A stretch of DNA of 64,000 nt from Hyphomicrobiales bacterium (GTDB taxonomy: Bacteria > Pseudomonadota > Alphaproteobacteria > Rhizobiales > Rhizobiaceae): assembly GCA_900468625.1 (NCBI GenBank), contig UBUL01000019.1:434001-498000 (forward strand), in the 5' to 3' direction. A program made the translations under genes and the position numbers. Shown in pieces: positions 26,338 to 34,251 of the stretch (its first letter is position 1; each line of letters starts with the position of its first letter). The notes below the pieces were generated by a model that saw only the letters and a program-made list of their open reading frames with translations, ran no database searches and was not told where the DNA came from.

Positions 26338-27357
26338 ATGAGTAACGAACGCAAAGCGCCAACGATGGCGGACATAGCCCGCGTCATGGGAGTCTCTCCC
26401 ATGACCGTATCGCGTGCCTTCAAGGCCGACAGTCTGGTCAGTCCGGAGACCCGCGAGGCGATCCTGCGCACAGCGGAGGAACTGGGCTATGTCTTCGACA
26501 GCACGGCTTCCAACCTGCGTTCGCAAAAGTCCGGCTTTGTCGCCGTCACCATTCCCTCGATCAACAACGCTAATTTCGCCGATACGGTTGGCGGTCTTTC
26601 CGATACTCTGTCCAAGCGGGACATGCAGATCCTGCTCGGCTACACGAACTACAATGTCGAAGAGGAGGAGCGCCTCATCGAACAGCTGCTCCGCCGCAAG
26701 CCGGAGGCGATTGTCGTGACCGGCGGCACCCATACCGAGCGGGCTCGCAAACTTCTGCAAACGGTAGCCATCCCGGTGATCGAGACCTGGGACATACCGA
26801 ATGATCCGATCGGCCACTATGTCGGCTTCTCCAACAGGGCCGTCATGCGCGATATGGTCGATCATTTCGTCGCGCTCGGTTGCCGGCGCATCGCCTTCAT
26901 CGGCGGGGATGTGCAGCGCGATTCACGCGGCAGCGAGCGCAGGCTCGGTTTCATCGCGGCCATGCAGGCGCATGGGCTCGATGCCTCCAGGCTGATCGCA
27001 GCCGGATCGCCACCGATTTCGATGCGCGAAGGCGCCAATGCCATGGCGAAGCTGATTAAGCTTTATCCGGATACGGAAGCGGTCGTCTGCGTCTCGGATC
27101 TGGCCGCCTATGGTGCGCTGACCGAATGCCGCCGGCTCGGAATCCCTGTACCCGAGCGTTTTTCCATCGGCGGTTTCGGCAACTATGAAATCGGCGAGGT
27201 CTGCGTGCCGACGCTGACGACGATCAATGCGTTTGCCCGCGAAATCGGTGAGCGGACGGCTGAATTGATCCTCGATATTCTTGATGGCGCCCAGCAGGCG
27301 GGCAATGTCAGGATTTCACCGCAGCTGATTGTACGCGACAGCAGCCGGGCGCTTTAG
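26338..27357 (+). CDS. LacI-family regulator of the gluconate/idonate island
   Basis: The 339-residue repressor has an N-terminal LacI helix-turn-helix and hinge (TMADIARVMGVSPMTVSRAFKADSLVSPETREAI, continuing DSTASNLRSQKSG) and a C-terminal sugar-binding domain with typical endings (SIGGFGNYEIG, PTLTTIN). It resembles GntR/IdnR-type regulators that respond to gluconate or idonate derivatives. It lies directly downstream of the idnO unit with a degenerate copy of the island operator before it, so it is the probable regulator of all four sites. It has no strong ribosome site, suggesting low expression. Confidence 0.9.
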   Translation: MSNERKAPTMADIARVMGVSPMTVSRAFKADSLVSPETREAILRTAEELGYVFDSTASNLRSQKSGFVAVTIPSINNANFADTVGGLSDTLSKRDMQILLGYTNYNVEEEERLIEQLLRRKPEAIVVTGGTHTERARKLLQTVAIPVIETWDIPNDPIGHYVGFSNRAVMRDMVDHFVALGCRRIAFIGGDVQRDSRGSERRLGFIAAMQAHGLDASRLIAAGSPPISMREGANAMAKLIKLYPDTEAVVCVSDLAAYGALTECRRLGIPVPERFSIGGFGNYEIGEVCVPTLTTINAFAREIGERTAELILDILDGAQQAGNVRISPQLIVRDSSRAL

Positions 27358-27587
27358 GGCAGTGTCTGCGATGCTGTAAATCACCCCGGTCTTTGCTCCT
27401 TTACTGATTGGATCCCAGGAAAACAGCTGATATACGGGCTGGATGGACAAGCTTCAAAGCTGCAACTTGCCGATTATTCGCACCATTCAATGAATGGTGG
27501 GCTTTTGCACGTTCCTTGTTCAAATGATGCAACCCGCCCCGAGGCGGGTTTTTTCTTCCGTTTGCGGGGTCTCAACCGGAGACGGAC
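27358..27587 (+). other. Intergenic region, possible small RNA or attenuated leader
   Basis: No open frame is supported. The stretch contains a 9-bp inverted repeat CACCATTCA-A-TGAATGGTG and ends with a strong intrinsic terminator (27531-27556) only 31 bases before the next gene. A short transcript ending there, or a leader whose read-through controls the kinase gene, would both fit. Confidence 0.4.
27531..27556 (+). terminator. Strong intrinsic terminator
   Basis: AACCCGCC, loop CCGA, GGCGGGTT, then TTTTTC: a perfect 8-bp GC-rich stem followed by a T-run. It lies 173 bases after the lacI-type gene and 31 bases before the following kinase gene. Confidence 0.85.
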
Positions 27588-28127
27588 ATGTCCGATCATG
27601 AAACCAATGCGTCGCGCGCGACGCTCCATATGCTTTGCGGCAAAATTGCCGCTGGAAAATCGACGCTGACGGCGAAGCTTGGCCAGATGCCCTTAACCAT
27701 CGTCCTGGGCGAAGATTGGTGGATGAGCCGCCTCTTCGGTGACGAATTGAACGGCGTGGCTGACTATATCCGCTATTCGCGGCGGCTGCGTGACGTCATC
27801 GGTCCTGTCGTCCAGGATCTGTTGGGTATCGGCGTATCGGTTGTTCTGGATTTCCCGGCAAATACTCCTGCTATCCGGTCATGGATGCGAACGCTTTTCG
27901 AGGCGGCCGGCGCCGATCACCGGCTATATTTCCTGGATGTGCCGGATGAGCTTTGTAAGGCGCGCTTACGGGCACGCAATGCCGCCGGGACGCACGACTT
28001 TGCGGCCTCCGACGCCCAATTCGATGAAATCACGAAATATTTCGTAGCCCCCACGGAAGCGGAAGGGTTCAGCATCGTCCGATTGGCTGCCGCCTCAGCG
28101 GATGAGACGCTCGATAGATCCTTGTGA
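27588..28127 (+). CDS. P-loop kinase-like ATPase
   Basis: The 179-residue protein has a Walker A motif in LCGKIAAGKSTL near residue 17 and the layout of small-molecule kinases and zeta-toxin-like phosphotransferases (VVLDFPANTP as Walker B-like strand, then a lid region with CKARLRARN). Such stand-alone AAA_33 proteins are common and mostly uncharacterised; some modify antibiotics or nucleotides. GGAGA precedes the ATG. It does not overlap the sugar-acid genes, and the terminator just upstream separates it from lacI. Confidence 0.75.
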   Translation: MSDHETNASRATLHMLCGKIAAGKSTLTAKLGQMPLTIVLGEDWWMSRLFGDELNGVADYIRYSRRLRDVIGPVVQDLLGIGVSVVLDFPANTPAIRSWMRTLFEAAGADHRLYFLDVPDELCKARLRARNAAGTHDFAASDAQFDEITKYFVAPTEAEGFSIVRLAAASADETLDRSL

Positions 28128-28222
28128 CGGATCGATATCGGCGTCGCGAACTCGATGAGAACATCGCTGCAAAACCGGTGTTGCTTTACCAAGTTCTGCA
28201 AGCGATGCCAGCGAGTAAAATT

Positions 28223-28244
28223 GCGAGCCCGCCGAAGGGCTCGC
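28223..28244. terminator. Bidirectional terminator hairpin
   Basis: GCGAGCCC, loop GCCGAA, GGGCTCGC: a perfect 8-bp stem between the converging kinase gene and the ABC-transporter unit. On the minus strand it is followed by AATTTTAC. Confidence 0.65.
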
Positions 28245-28262
28245 TTCATTCAAGCCAGGTGA

Positions 28263-29357
28263 TTACTTGCCCCAGATCTTCTTATATTGGTCCTTGTAGC
28301 CATTGTCCGGATCGAAGGTGTTCTTCGGGCCGCCATCGGACTGGATGTTGTCCGCCGTCACCACATGCAGCGGCGAGAGATAGCCGGACCATTTTTGACC
28401 GGCGAAAGCGCGATTGAGTTCGTCGACCAGCTGCCACCCCTGGAGATTAAGGGGCTCGGCCACCGTGACCTTCTGGAACTGGCCGGCGCGGATGCGCTCA
28501 TAGGCAGACTGCGAGCCGTCGCCGGCTGCGACGTTGATCGGCGCGTCGGTGCCGCTCTTGCCGGCCGAGGCTAGCGAAGGTCCCATGAAGTCGAAATAAA
28601 GGTCGTTGATCGCCAGCGAGTGCGTCCAGCTGTCTCCGTATTTCTGCAGCAGCGATGTCGTCAGCTGCGGCATGCGCTGCGACGTCTCGGCGATCGGGGT
28701 ATCGACATATTCGAGCACCTTGCCGCCCAGCCGTTCGATCTCCTGCTTCATCTTGTCCGCCTTGGCAATCGCGATCGCATAGGTGGAGTCGGTGAAGATG
28801 ATGACACCGGGCTTGCCCTTGGCATCGACGAAGGCCCAGTCGGCAGCCGCCTTTGAGACCTCCATGGCGTCGGTGCTGACATTGGCGAAAAGGCCATTCT
28901 TCTCGTCCGGACCGATCACCGGGCCGGCATGCCAGGCGACCAGCGGGACCTTGGCGGCCTTTGCCTGCTCCAGCGCCGGAGCCTGTTCGACGGCATCGAA
29001 GCCGTCGATGATGATGCCGGCAGGCTGCAAGGCTATCGCCTGACCGAAAGCGGCCGTGCGTCCGCCGATGGAACCGGCGCCATCGAGAACCTTCACCTGC
29101 CAGCCGATCGCCTTTGCCGCTTCTTCGACGCCGTTGCTGACACCGAGAATGCCGCCATTCTTGAGGTCGCCCGCAAGCACGACGATGGTCTTGCCGGCCT
29201 GCGCCTTCGGCCCCGTGGTCGGTCCGTCCCATTTGGTGACAGGGGTTGCATATTTGCCGACGACGGCTTTCGCATCGGCCATCGGATCGGCATAGGCCTG
29301 GCCGGCGCTGAGCACCAGTACCGCGGTCGTTGCCTGCAGGAATTGTCTACGGTTCAT
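28263..29357 (-). CDS. Sugar ABC transporter, periplasmic substrate-binding protein
   Basis: The 364-residue precursor starts MNRRQFLQATTAVLVLSAG and ends its signal near AYA; the double arginine before FLQ suggests possible Tat export. The mature part is a ribose-type (RbsB/Peripla_BP_4) binding protein: KTIVVLAGDLKNGGILGVSNGVEEAAKAIGW, IIIDGFDA and FTDSTYAIAIAKADKM. It is the last gene of the ATPase-permease-binding protein unit, 40 bases after the permease, with GGGAGGAG before the ATG. The ligand is inferred to be a sugar acid (gluconate, ketogluconate or idonate) from the shared operator. Confidence 0.88.
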   Translation of the reverse strand: MNRRQFLQATTAVLVLSAGQAYADPMADAKAVVGKYATPVTKWDGPTTGPKAQAGKTIVVLAGDLKNGGILGVSNGVEEAAKAIGWQVKVLDGAGSIGGRTAAFGQAIALQPAGIIIDGFDAVEQAPALEQAKAAKVPLVAWHAGPVIGPDEKNGLFANVSTDAMEVSKAAADWAFVDAKGKPGVIIFTDSTYAIAIAKADKMKQEIERLGGKVLEYVDTPIAETSQRMPQLTTSLLQKYGDSWTHSLAINDLYFDFMGPSLASAGKSGTDAPINVAAGDGSQSAYERIRAGQFQKVTVAEPLNLQGWQLVDELNRAFAGQKWSGYLSPLHVVTADNIQSDGGPKNTFDPDNGYKDQYKKIWGK

Positions 29358-29397
29358 GTCTTCTCCTCCCTTTGGACATTCGAACTTCAGATGATTT

Positions 29398-30468
29398 TCA
29401 CTTTTCCGCCGGCTTTGCGGAAAGCTGCGGCGCCTGGGCTGGTGCCATGCGCCCTTGATGGCTGCGACGGCGCTGCGCGTAACCGGCAATGCCGATGGCA
29501 ACGAGCAGGGTCACGCCGTTGAACAGAGGCTCGACATAGAAGGAGCCGCCGAACTGCTGGATGCCGGCAATGCCGACCGCCAGAATGATGACGCCGATCA
29601 TCGTGCCCCAGACATTGACGCGGCCCGGCTTGATCGTGGTCGATCCGAGGAAGGCGCCGACCAATGCAGGCAGGAGATATTCGAGCCCGACGCTTGCTTG
29701 GCCGATGCGAAGCTTGGAGGCGAGCAGGACGCCGGCAATGGCGGCAAGCGTGCCCGAGGTGACGAAGGCGCCGATGACGAAACGGCGGACGGGAATCCCG
29801 TTCAAGGCCGCAGCCTTCGGATTGGCGCCGATCGCATAGATGTAACGGCCGATCGGCAGATATTCGAGGACGATCCACATGACGAAGGCCAGCGCCAGGA
29901 CATAGATGCCGGTGATCGGCAGGCCGAAGACCATGGTGCCGTTCAGCGCATAAAACCCTTGCGGCAGCATGCCGACCACCTGCCGTCCGCCGGTGTGCCA
30001 GAGCGCGATCGCATAAAGGACCGTGCCGGTGCCGAGCGTGGCGATGAAGCTGTCGATCTTGGCGATCTCTACCAGGAGACCGTTCAGGAAGCCGGTCAGT
30101 GCGCCAAGGGCAATGACGATCAGGACGGCAATTGGCCAGGGCAGCCCGAACATCGTCTGAAGGCTGATTGCGAGCACATGCCAGAGCACGATGCCATAGC
30201 CGATCGTCAGATCGATGCGGCCGGCCGCCATGGGGATCATCGCCGCCAGCGACAGGATGGCGATGATCGTCTTGTCGGAAATGATCGAACGCAGGTTGAG
30301 CATCGTCGGGAATGTCTGCGGCAGCAGCACCGAGAAAAGCAGGATCAGAAGCACAGTCAGAATGACGAGGCCATAGACCGGCAGCAGGCGCTGGATCTTC
30401 TGGCCGAAGCTCATTGCCGAAAGCTCGGCGCGGGTCGGCTCGAGCGCGTTCGATTCGATCGATTGCAT
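29398..30468 (-). CDS. Sugar ABC transporter permease
   Basis: The 356-residue inner-membrane protein of the RbsC family has about nine to ten hydrophobic helices (for example VYGLVILTVLLILLFSVLLP and TIIAILSLAAMIPMA). The conserved loop PRSIGxGTVLYAIALW-type region appears here as IDSFIATLGTGTVLYAIALW, and GSTTIKPGRVNVWGT near the C-terminus is the usual ATPase-contact region. It is in one unit with the ATPase (16-base gap) and the binding protein. Confidence 0.9.
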   Translation of the reverse strand: MQSIESNALEPTRAELSAMSFGQKIQRLLPVYGLVILTVLLILLFSVLLPQTFPTMLNLRSIISDKTIIAILSLAAMIPMAAGRIDLTIGYGIVLWHVLAISLQTMFGLPWPIAVLIVIALGALTGFLNGLLVEIAKIDSFIATLGTGTVLYAIALWHTGGRQVVGMLPQGFYALNGTMVFGLPITGIYVLALAFVMWIVLEYLPIGRYIYAIGANPKAAALNGIPVRRFVIGAFVTSGTLAAIAGVLLASKLRIGQASVGLEYLLPALVGAFLGSTTIKPGRVNVWGTMIGVIILAVGIAGIQQFGGSFYVEPLFNGVTLLVAIGIAGYAQRRRSHQGRMAPAQAPQLSAKPAEK

Positions 30469-30484
30469 GATGTTTTCCTCCGGT

Positions 30485-31981
30485 TCAGGCCGCTTCTGAT
30501 GCAGATGCGGCGGCGATGACCGCCGGTGTTGTCAGATCAGCGCCGGCAAGTTCGCGCACGATCCTTCCGCGCGAAAACACCAGGGCTCGGTGGCAGATAT
30601 GGGCGATTTCCTCGAAATCCGTGGAGACGACAAGGACGGCAAGGCCAGCCTCGACGGCCTCGGCGATCAGGCGATAGATGTCGGCCTTGGCACCGACGTC
30701 GACGCCGGCGGTCGGGTCCTCGGCGATCAGCAATTTGCGGCCCGTCGCCAGCCAACGTCCGACGACGACCTTCTGCTGATTGCCGCCCGACAGCGCCTCG
30801 ATGGCAAGGCTCTGGTCGTTGGGCCTAAGGCCGACGCGGCTTCCGAGCGAATAGGCAGCTTCCGCTTCCCGGCGCGGCGACAGGAATGAAAACAGGCCTC
30901 GTCCGGAAGCGCCTGGGTTCAGGAACGTATTCTCACGCAGGCTGAGCGACATGGCGACCGACTCTTCCGTCCGGTCTCTGGCGATCAGACCGATACCGGA
31001 GGCCATCGCCGCGACCGTGCTGGAAAGGTCGGGCTCCGCTCCGTTCAATCGGACGCTTCCTCGCGACGGTTCGCAGCCGAACAGCGCGCGCCCAATGAGT
31101 TCTTGACCGGCGCCTCGCAAGCCGACGAGACCGAGCAACTCGCCCTGGCGGATATCGAAGGAGACCGGTCCGGCGCCGCGGCAGGAAAGCTCTTTCACCG
31201 AAACGATGGCAGGCCCTGCGCTTCTTTCCGCTTTGACGAAAAGCTGGTCTGCCTTGCGCCCGACGATCATGCGGATGAGTTCATCCGGCGTCGTTTCGCA
31301 GACGGGCTTCTGGCCGACCAGATGCCCGTCGCGCAGAACGGCAACGCGATCGGCAATCCGGAAGATCTCGTCGAGGCGATGCGAGACGTAGATCATGGCG
31401 ACGCCACGGTCTTTCAGCGGGCGAATGGCGGCAAAGAGCTTTTCGACTTCATCGGCAGGCAGGCTCGCCGACGGCTCGTCGAGCACCAGCACATCCGCCT
31501 CGACGGCAAGCGCACGGGCGATGGCGACCAGCGACTTTTCCGTGCGGGTCAGCTCCTGCACGCGGGTCGAGGGATCGAAATCGCAGCCGACAAGCTTCAA
31601 CGCCTCTGCCGTGCGCCGCTCGGTTGCCCGCCAGTCGATCAGTCGACCCCGCAGGGAATAGCCCTGCGCAAGCCCGACATTCTCCCCCACCGTCATCCAT
31701 TCGATCAGCCCGAGATCCTGGTGGATGAAGGCGACGGGCTGGCGCTGGTTCGGTTGCGGCGGGCGGTGATGGTAGGGCTTGCCGCGAAACAGGATCTGGC
31801 CGCCATCCGGCTTGTAGATGCCCGCCAATGTCTTGATGAGCGTCGATTTGCCGGCGCCGTTTTCTCCGAGCAGCGCCAGGATTTCGCCCCGCTGCAGGTC
31901 GAGTGACACATGCGACAGCGCGCGCGTTCCGCCAAATTCCTTGGTGATGTCGGAAAATTCGAGCAGCTTTCCGTCGTCCAT
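30485..31981 (-). CDS. Sugar ABC transporter ATPase, double-domain (RbsA/MglA type)
   Basis: The 498-residue protein has two fused ATPase domains. The first has Walker A GENGAGKST (about 37-45) and Walker B VLVLDEPSASL; the second has a degenerate Walker A (GLRGAGQEL) but an intact signature ALSGGNQQKVVVGRWLA, as in RbsA. It is the first gene of the importer unit, with GGGAGGAG before the ATG and operator copy 3 about 35 bases upstream. The transporter replaces the IdnT/GntT permeases of enteric bacteria. Confidence 0.93.
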   Translation of the reverse strand: MDDGKLLEFSDITKEFGGTRALSHVSLDLQRGEILALLGENGAGKSTLIKTLAGIYKPDGGQILFRGKPYHHRPPQPNQRQPVAFIHQDLGLIEWMTVGENVGLAQGYSLRGRLIDWRATERRTAEALKLVGCDFDPSTRVQELTRTEKSLVAIARALAVEADVLVLDEPSASLPADEVEKLFAAIRPLKDRGVAMIYVSHRLDEIFRIADRVAVLRDGHLVGQKPVCETTPDELIRMIVGRKADQLFVKAERSAGPAIVSVKELSCRGAGPVSFDIRQGELLGLVGLRGAGQELIGRALFGCEPSRGSVRLNGAEPDLSSTVAAMASGIGLIARDRTEESVAMSLSLRENTFLNPGASGRGLFSFLSPRREAEAAYSLGSRVGLRPNDQSLAIEALSGGNQQKVVVGRWLATGRKLLIAEDPTAGVDVGAKADIYRLIAEAVEAGLAVLVVSTDFEEIAHICHRALVFSRGRIVRELAGADLTTPAVIAAASASEAA

Positions 31982-32356
31982 CCCGCTCCTCCCAAAGCTT
32001 CGATAGGAACAGGCTATGTTATCGATAACATTCCGTCAAGAGGCTCGATGGTGGCGGTCAGGCATATCGCAGTCCCAAAGGAGCAGAACGTATTACTAAA
32101 ATGGTTCGTTTAAGCGTAAAATATATAATCGGCAGCCGCGGATCGTACTATGAAATCATATAACTATAAACTAAATATCTATATTACGAACTATGATATA
32201 ATACACAAAAATCATGCAGTAATATTTTGCGATTTTCGCATTGACTTTATGTCTATTCTAAAGTTGTTTGCGAAGAAATGTAGGCGGCGATCTTCTGGGT
32301 GCGCATAGTGCGTGTTTTGTCAGCCGATCGGTTGGCGCCGAATACGGGGAAACTAT
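31982..32356. other. Divergent promoter region with an AT-rich segment
   Basis: It holds operator copy 3 for the ABC unit (minus) and the promoter of the AraC-type gene (plus). From about 32095 to 32260 the DNA is strikingly AT-rich compared with the window, with many TATA-like runs. No open frame of note lies there. Confidence 0.5.
32016..32031. promoter_or_regulatory. LacI-type operator, copy 3
   Basis: ATGTTATCGATAACAT, identical over 16 bases to copy 2, lies 34 bases upstream of the ABC-transporter ATPase start. It ties the importer to the enzymes of the island. Confidence 0.87.
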
Positions 32357-33343
32357 TTGACCTACGTGACGCAGTCGGTGTTCAAAATTGATAAGGCTGG
32401 CGCTGAAGAAATGACAGCGCACTATGCAAGGACCTTGTTTCCCGCCATTGTCGAACCTCTCAACGGTCATGGGACGATCTCAGTGGAGGACCGCCATTAC
32501 ACAATCGGCTCCTTCAGCGTCTGGAGCGGAAAATGTCATTCCGGCATGAGCGTCGCGGTTCCCGGCGGCCCCGATGCCTACTGTCTCTATCTGCCGACGT
32601 CTGGCAGGATGCTAATCGATGCGCGAGGACGGCGACTGGAATCGGTGCCGGGCAGGGCGGTGCTGGCTGACATGTCGTCGTTTAAACGGCTCACTCTGTT
32701 CGAAGAGCGCGGCCATATGGGTGTAGCGTTCGAAAAATCGGTGATGATCAGGCAGCTTAGCGATCTGCTGGATGCGCCGGTTTTAGACGATCTAGAATTT
32801 TCAAACCCCGTCGATCTGGCGTCGGAGCGCGGGTTGCAGATTGCCGCGCTTGGAAATCTGATCTGGCAGGATCTGGCTGCGGAGAAATCAGATAGATCCT
32901 CTGCTGCATACACCGAATGTCTCCTACAGGCGATGATGATTGCCTTGCTGGAAACAACCCCGCACAATTATTCGGCGCAATTGGCAACGCCGGCTTCGCC
33001 GGCAGTACCGAAACAGTTGAAGCGGGCAATGGAGTATATGCACGCCAATTCCGGCTCGGAGATCAGGATCGCTGATATCGCACGCGAGGCCGGGGCGAGC
33101 GTGCGGTCGTTGCAAGCCGCTTTTCAGCAGTTCAGGAACACAACACCGCTTGCCTACCTGCGGACGATCCGTCTGCAGGGTGTGCGAAAAGCACTGAAGG
33201 ATTTAGGCTGTTCAAGGCCGGTCGCCGACATTGCGCGCGATTGGGGATTTTCGCATATGGGGCGCTTTGCGGCGCTTTACCATCAGTCCTTCGGCGAAAT
33301 GCCGTCCGAGACTGCCAGACAGCCTCGGCATGGCAATAGATAG
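32357..33343 (+). CDS. AraC-family transcriptional regulator
   Basis: The regulator of about 328 residues has an N-terminal AraC-binding-like domain and a C-terminal double helix-turn-helix: SGSEIRIADIAREAGASVRSLQAAFQQF, then TPLAYLRTIRLQGVRKAL, then VADIARDWGFSHMGRFAALYHQSFGEMPS. TTG at 32357 has GGGGA six bases upstream; an in-frame GTG at 32312 and an ATG at 32411 are alternatives. The N-terminal part resembles regulators with AraC_binding_2 domains. Its promoter lies in the AT-rich segment. Targets are unknown. Confidence 0.87.
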   Translation: MTYVTQSVFKIDKAGAEEMTAHYARTLFPAIVEPLNGHGTISVEDRHYTIGSFSVWSGKCHSGMSVAVPGGPDAYCLYLPTSGRMLIDARGRRLESVPGRAVLADMSSFKRLTLFEERGHMGVAFEKSVMIRQLSDLLDAPVLDDLEFSNPVDLASERGLQIAALGNLIWQDLAAEKSDRSSAAYTECLLQAMMIALLETTPHNYSAQLATPASPAVPKQLKRAMEYMHANSGSEIRIADIAREAGASVRSLQAAFQQFRNTTPLAYLRTIRLQGVRKALKDLGCSRPVADIARDWGFSHMGRFAALYHQSFGEMPSETARQPRHGNR

Positions 33344-33388
33344 GGTTGTGATCTGCCGTGCAAACGATTGGCAAAGCTCGAACCGGGC

Positions 33389-33799
33389 TTACTCGCCGAC
33401 CGCATTCACGATGCGGCAAAGATTCTTGCCGACACCAGGCGCGACTTGCCCCTGTTGCACCATGAACAGGGCATCGACGCGGCTGCCCTTGCCGTTCTTG
33501 CGCACGACGACGCGCAAGGTTTGCGGCCTGCCGGAACCACTCGTTTCCTGCTGTGCGGTCAGCGTGCCAAGCTTCTTTTCGACGTTCACATCGACGAAAC
33601 CTTCGGCGAGAACCGCTCGGGATATCTTGTCAAAAGCGGCGCCCTGATTGATGGCTGGAAAAACCATCCAGGTCTTGTAGGTCATGCTCGTGACGAGCGG
33701 CACGCCGCTGCTTTCGTAATGATCAGAGCAGGCGTCCGCCAATGCAGGAGTGCTGGAAAGAACCCCAAGCGCAAGTGCGCAAGCTATCCTTGTAAGCAT
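33389..33799 (-). CDS. Small exported hypothetical protein
   Basis: The 136-residue precursor has a clear signal peptide (MLTRIACALALGVLSSTPALA, cleavage before DACSDHY). The mature domain has two cysteines (CSDHY and KNLCRIV), likely disulfide-linked, and strands such as TLRVVVRKNG. No family is recognised. AGAGGGATA precedes the ATG. It converges on the AraC-type gene with a 45-base gap and seems monocistronic. Confidence 0.75.
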   Translation of the reverse strand: MLTRIACALALGVLSSTPALADACSDHYESSGVPLVTSMTYKTWMVFPAINQGAAFDKISRAVLAEGFVDVNVEKKLGTLTAQQETSGSGRPQTLRVVVRKNGKGSRVDALFMVQQGQVAPGVGKNLCRIVNAVGE

Positions 33800-34251
33800 G
33801 ATTTTGTATCCCTCTTATTGCTGGAAAAGATCTCTGGGTCGATCTGATGATACTGATGCTACCCCGGGGAGAGGGCATTTATCAATGACAACACGCATTG
33901 GTGGATCGTTTTCAAGAAGGAATTGCTGTGCGCGCGCCCTTGTGCGGAGGTAGCGGTGAAATTAGGACGGCACTCGCAAACTGCAATGGGTAGGCGTATT
34001 TTTATCAACACTCCTTATCGTACCGGTTGCCTGCGATTCGCATTTTCTCGGAAATTTCAGTGGGAAAGCCGCATTCGATGCCTATTTGAAGTCGCCCCCT
34101 GCGACCAGGCGGACGGCAATCGGTTGCTATTTGGACACAATGGTAAACAACCGGACTGTCATAATTCATTATTTATCAGATCCGCATATTGCCTCCCGCC
34201 TTGTGGTTGATATTTCTGCCTTGCTTCTAAACATCCGAAGGAGATTCCGGA
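33800..34251. other. Divergent intergenic region without a recognised gene
   Basis: It separates the exported protein (minus) from the export lipoprotein (plus). A 95-residue plus-strand frame at 33923-34210 has cysteine- and arginine-rich composition and no ribosome site, so it was not accepted. No repeat or RNA gene was recognised. Confidence 0.4.

Noticed and set aside
33923-34210. 95-residue plus-strand frame before the export lipoprotein
   Set aside because: No ribosome site; cysteine- and arginine-rich composition unlike real proteins in the window.
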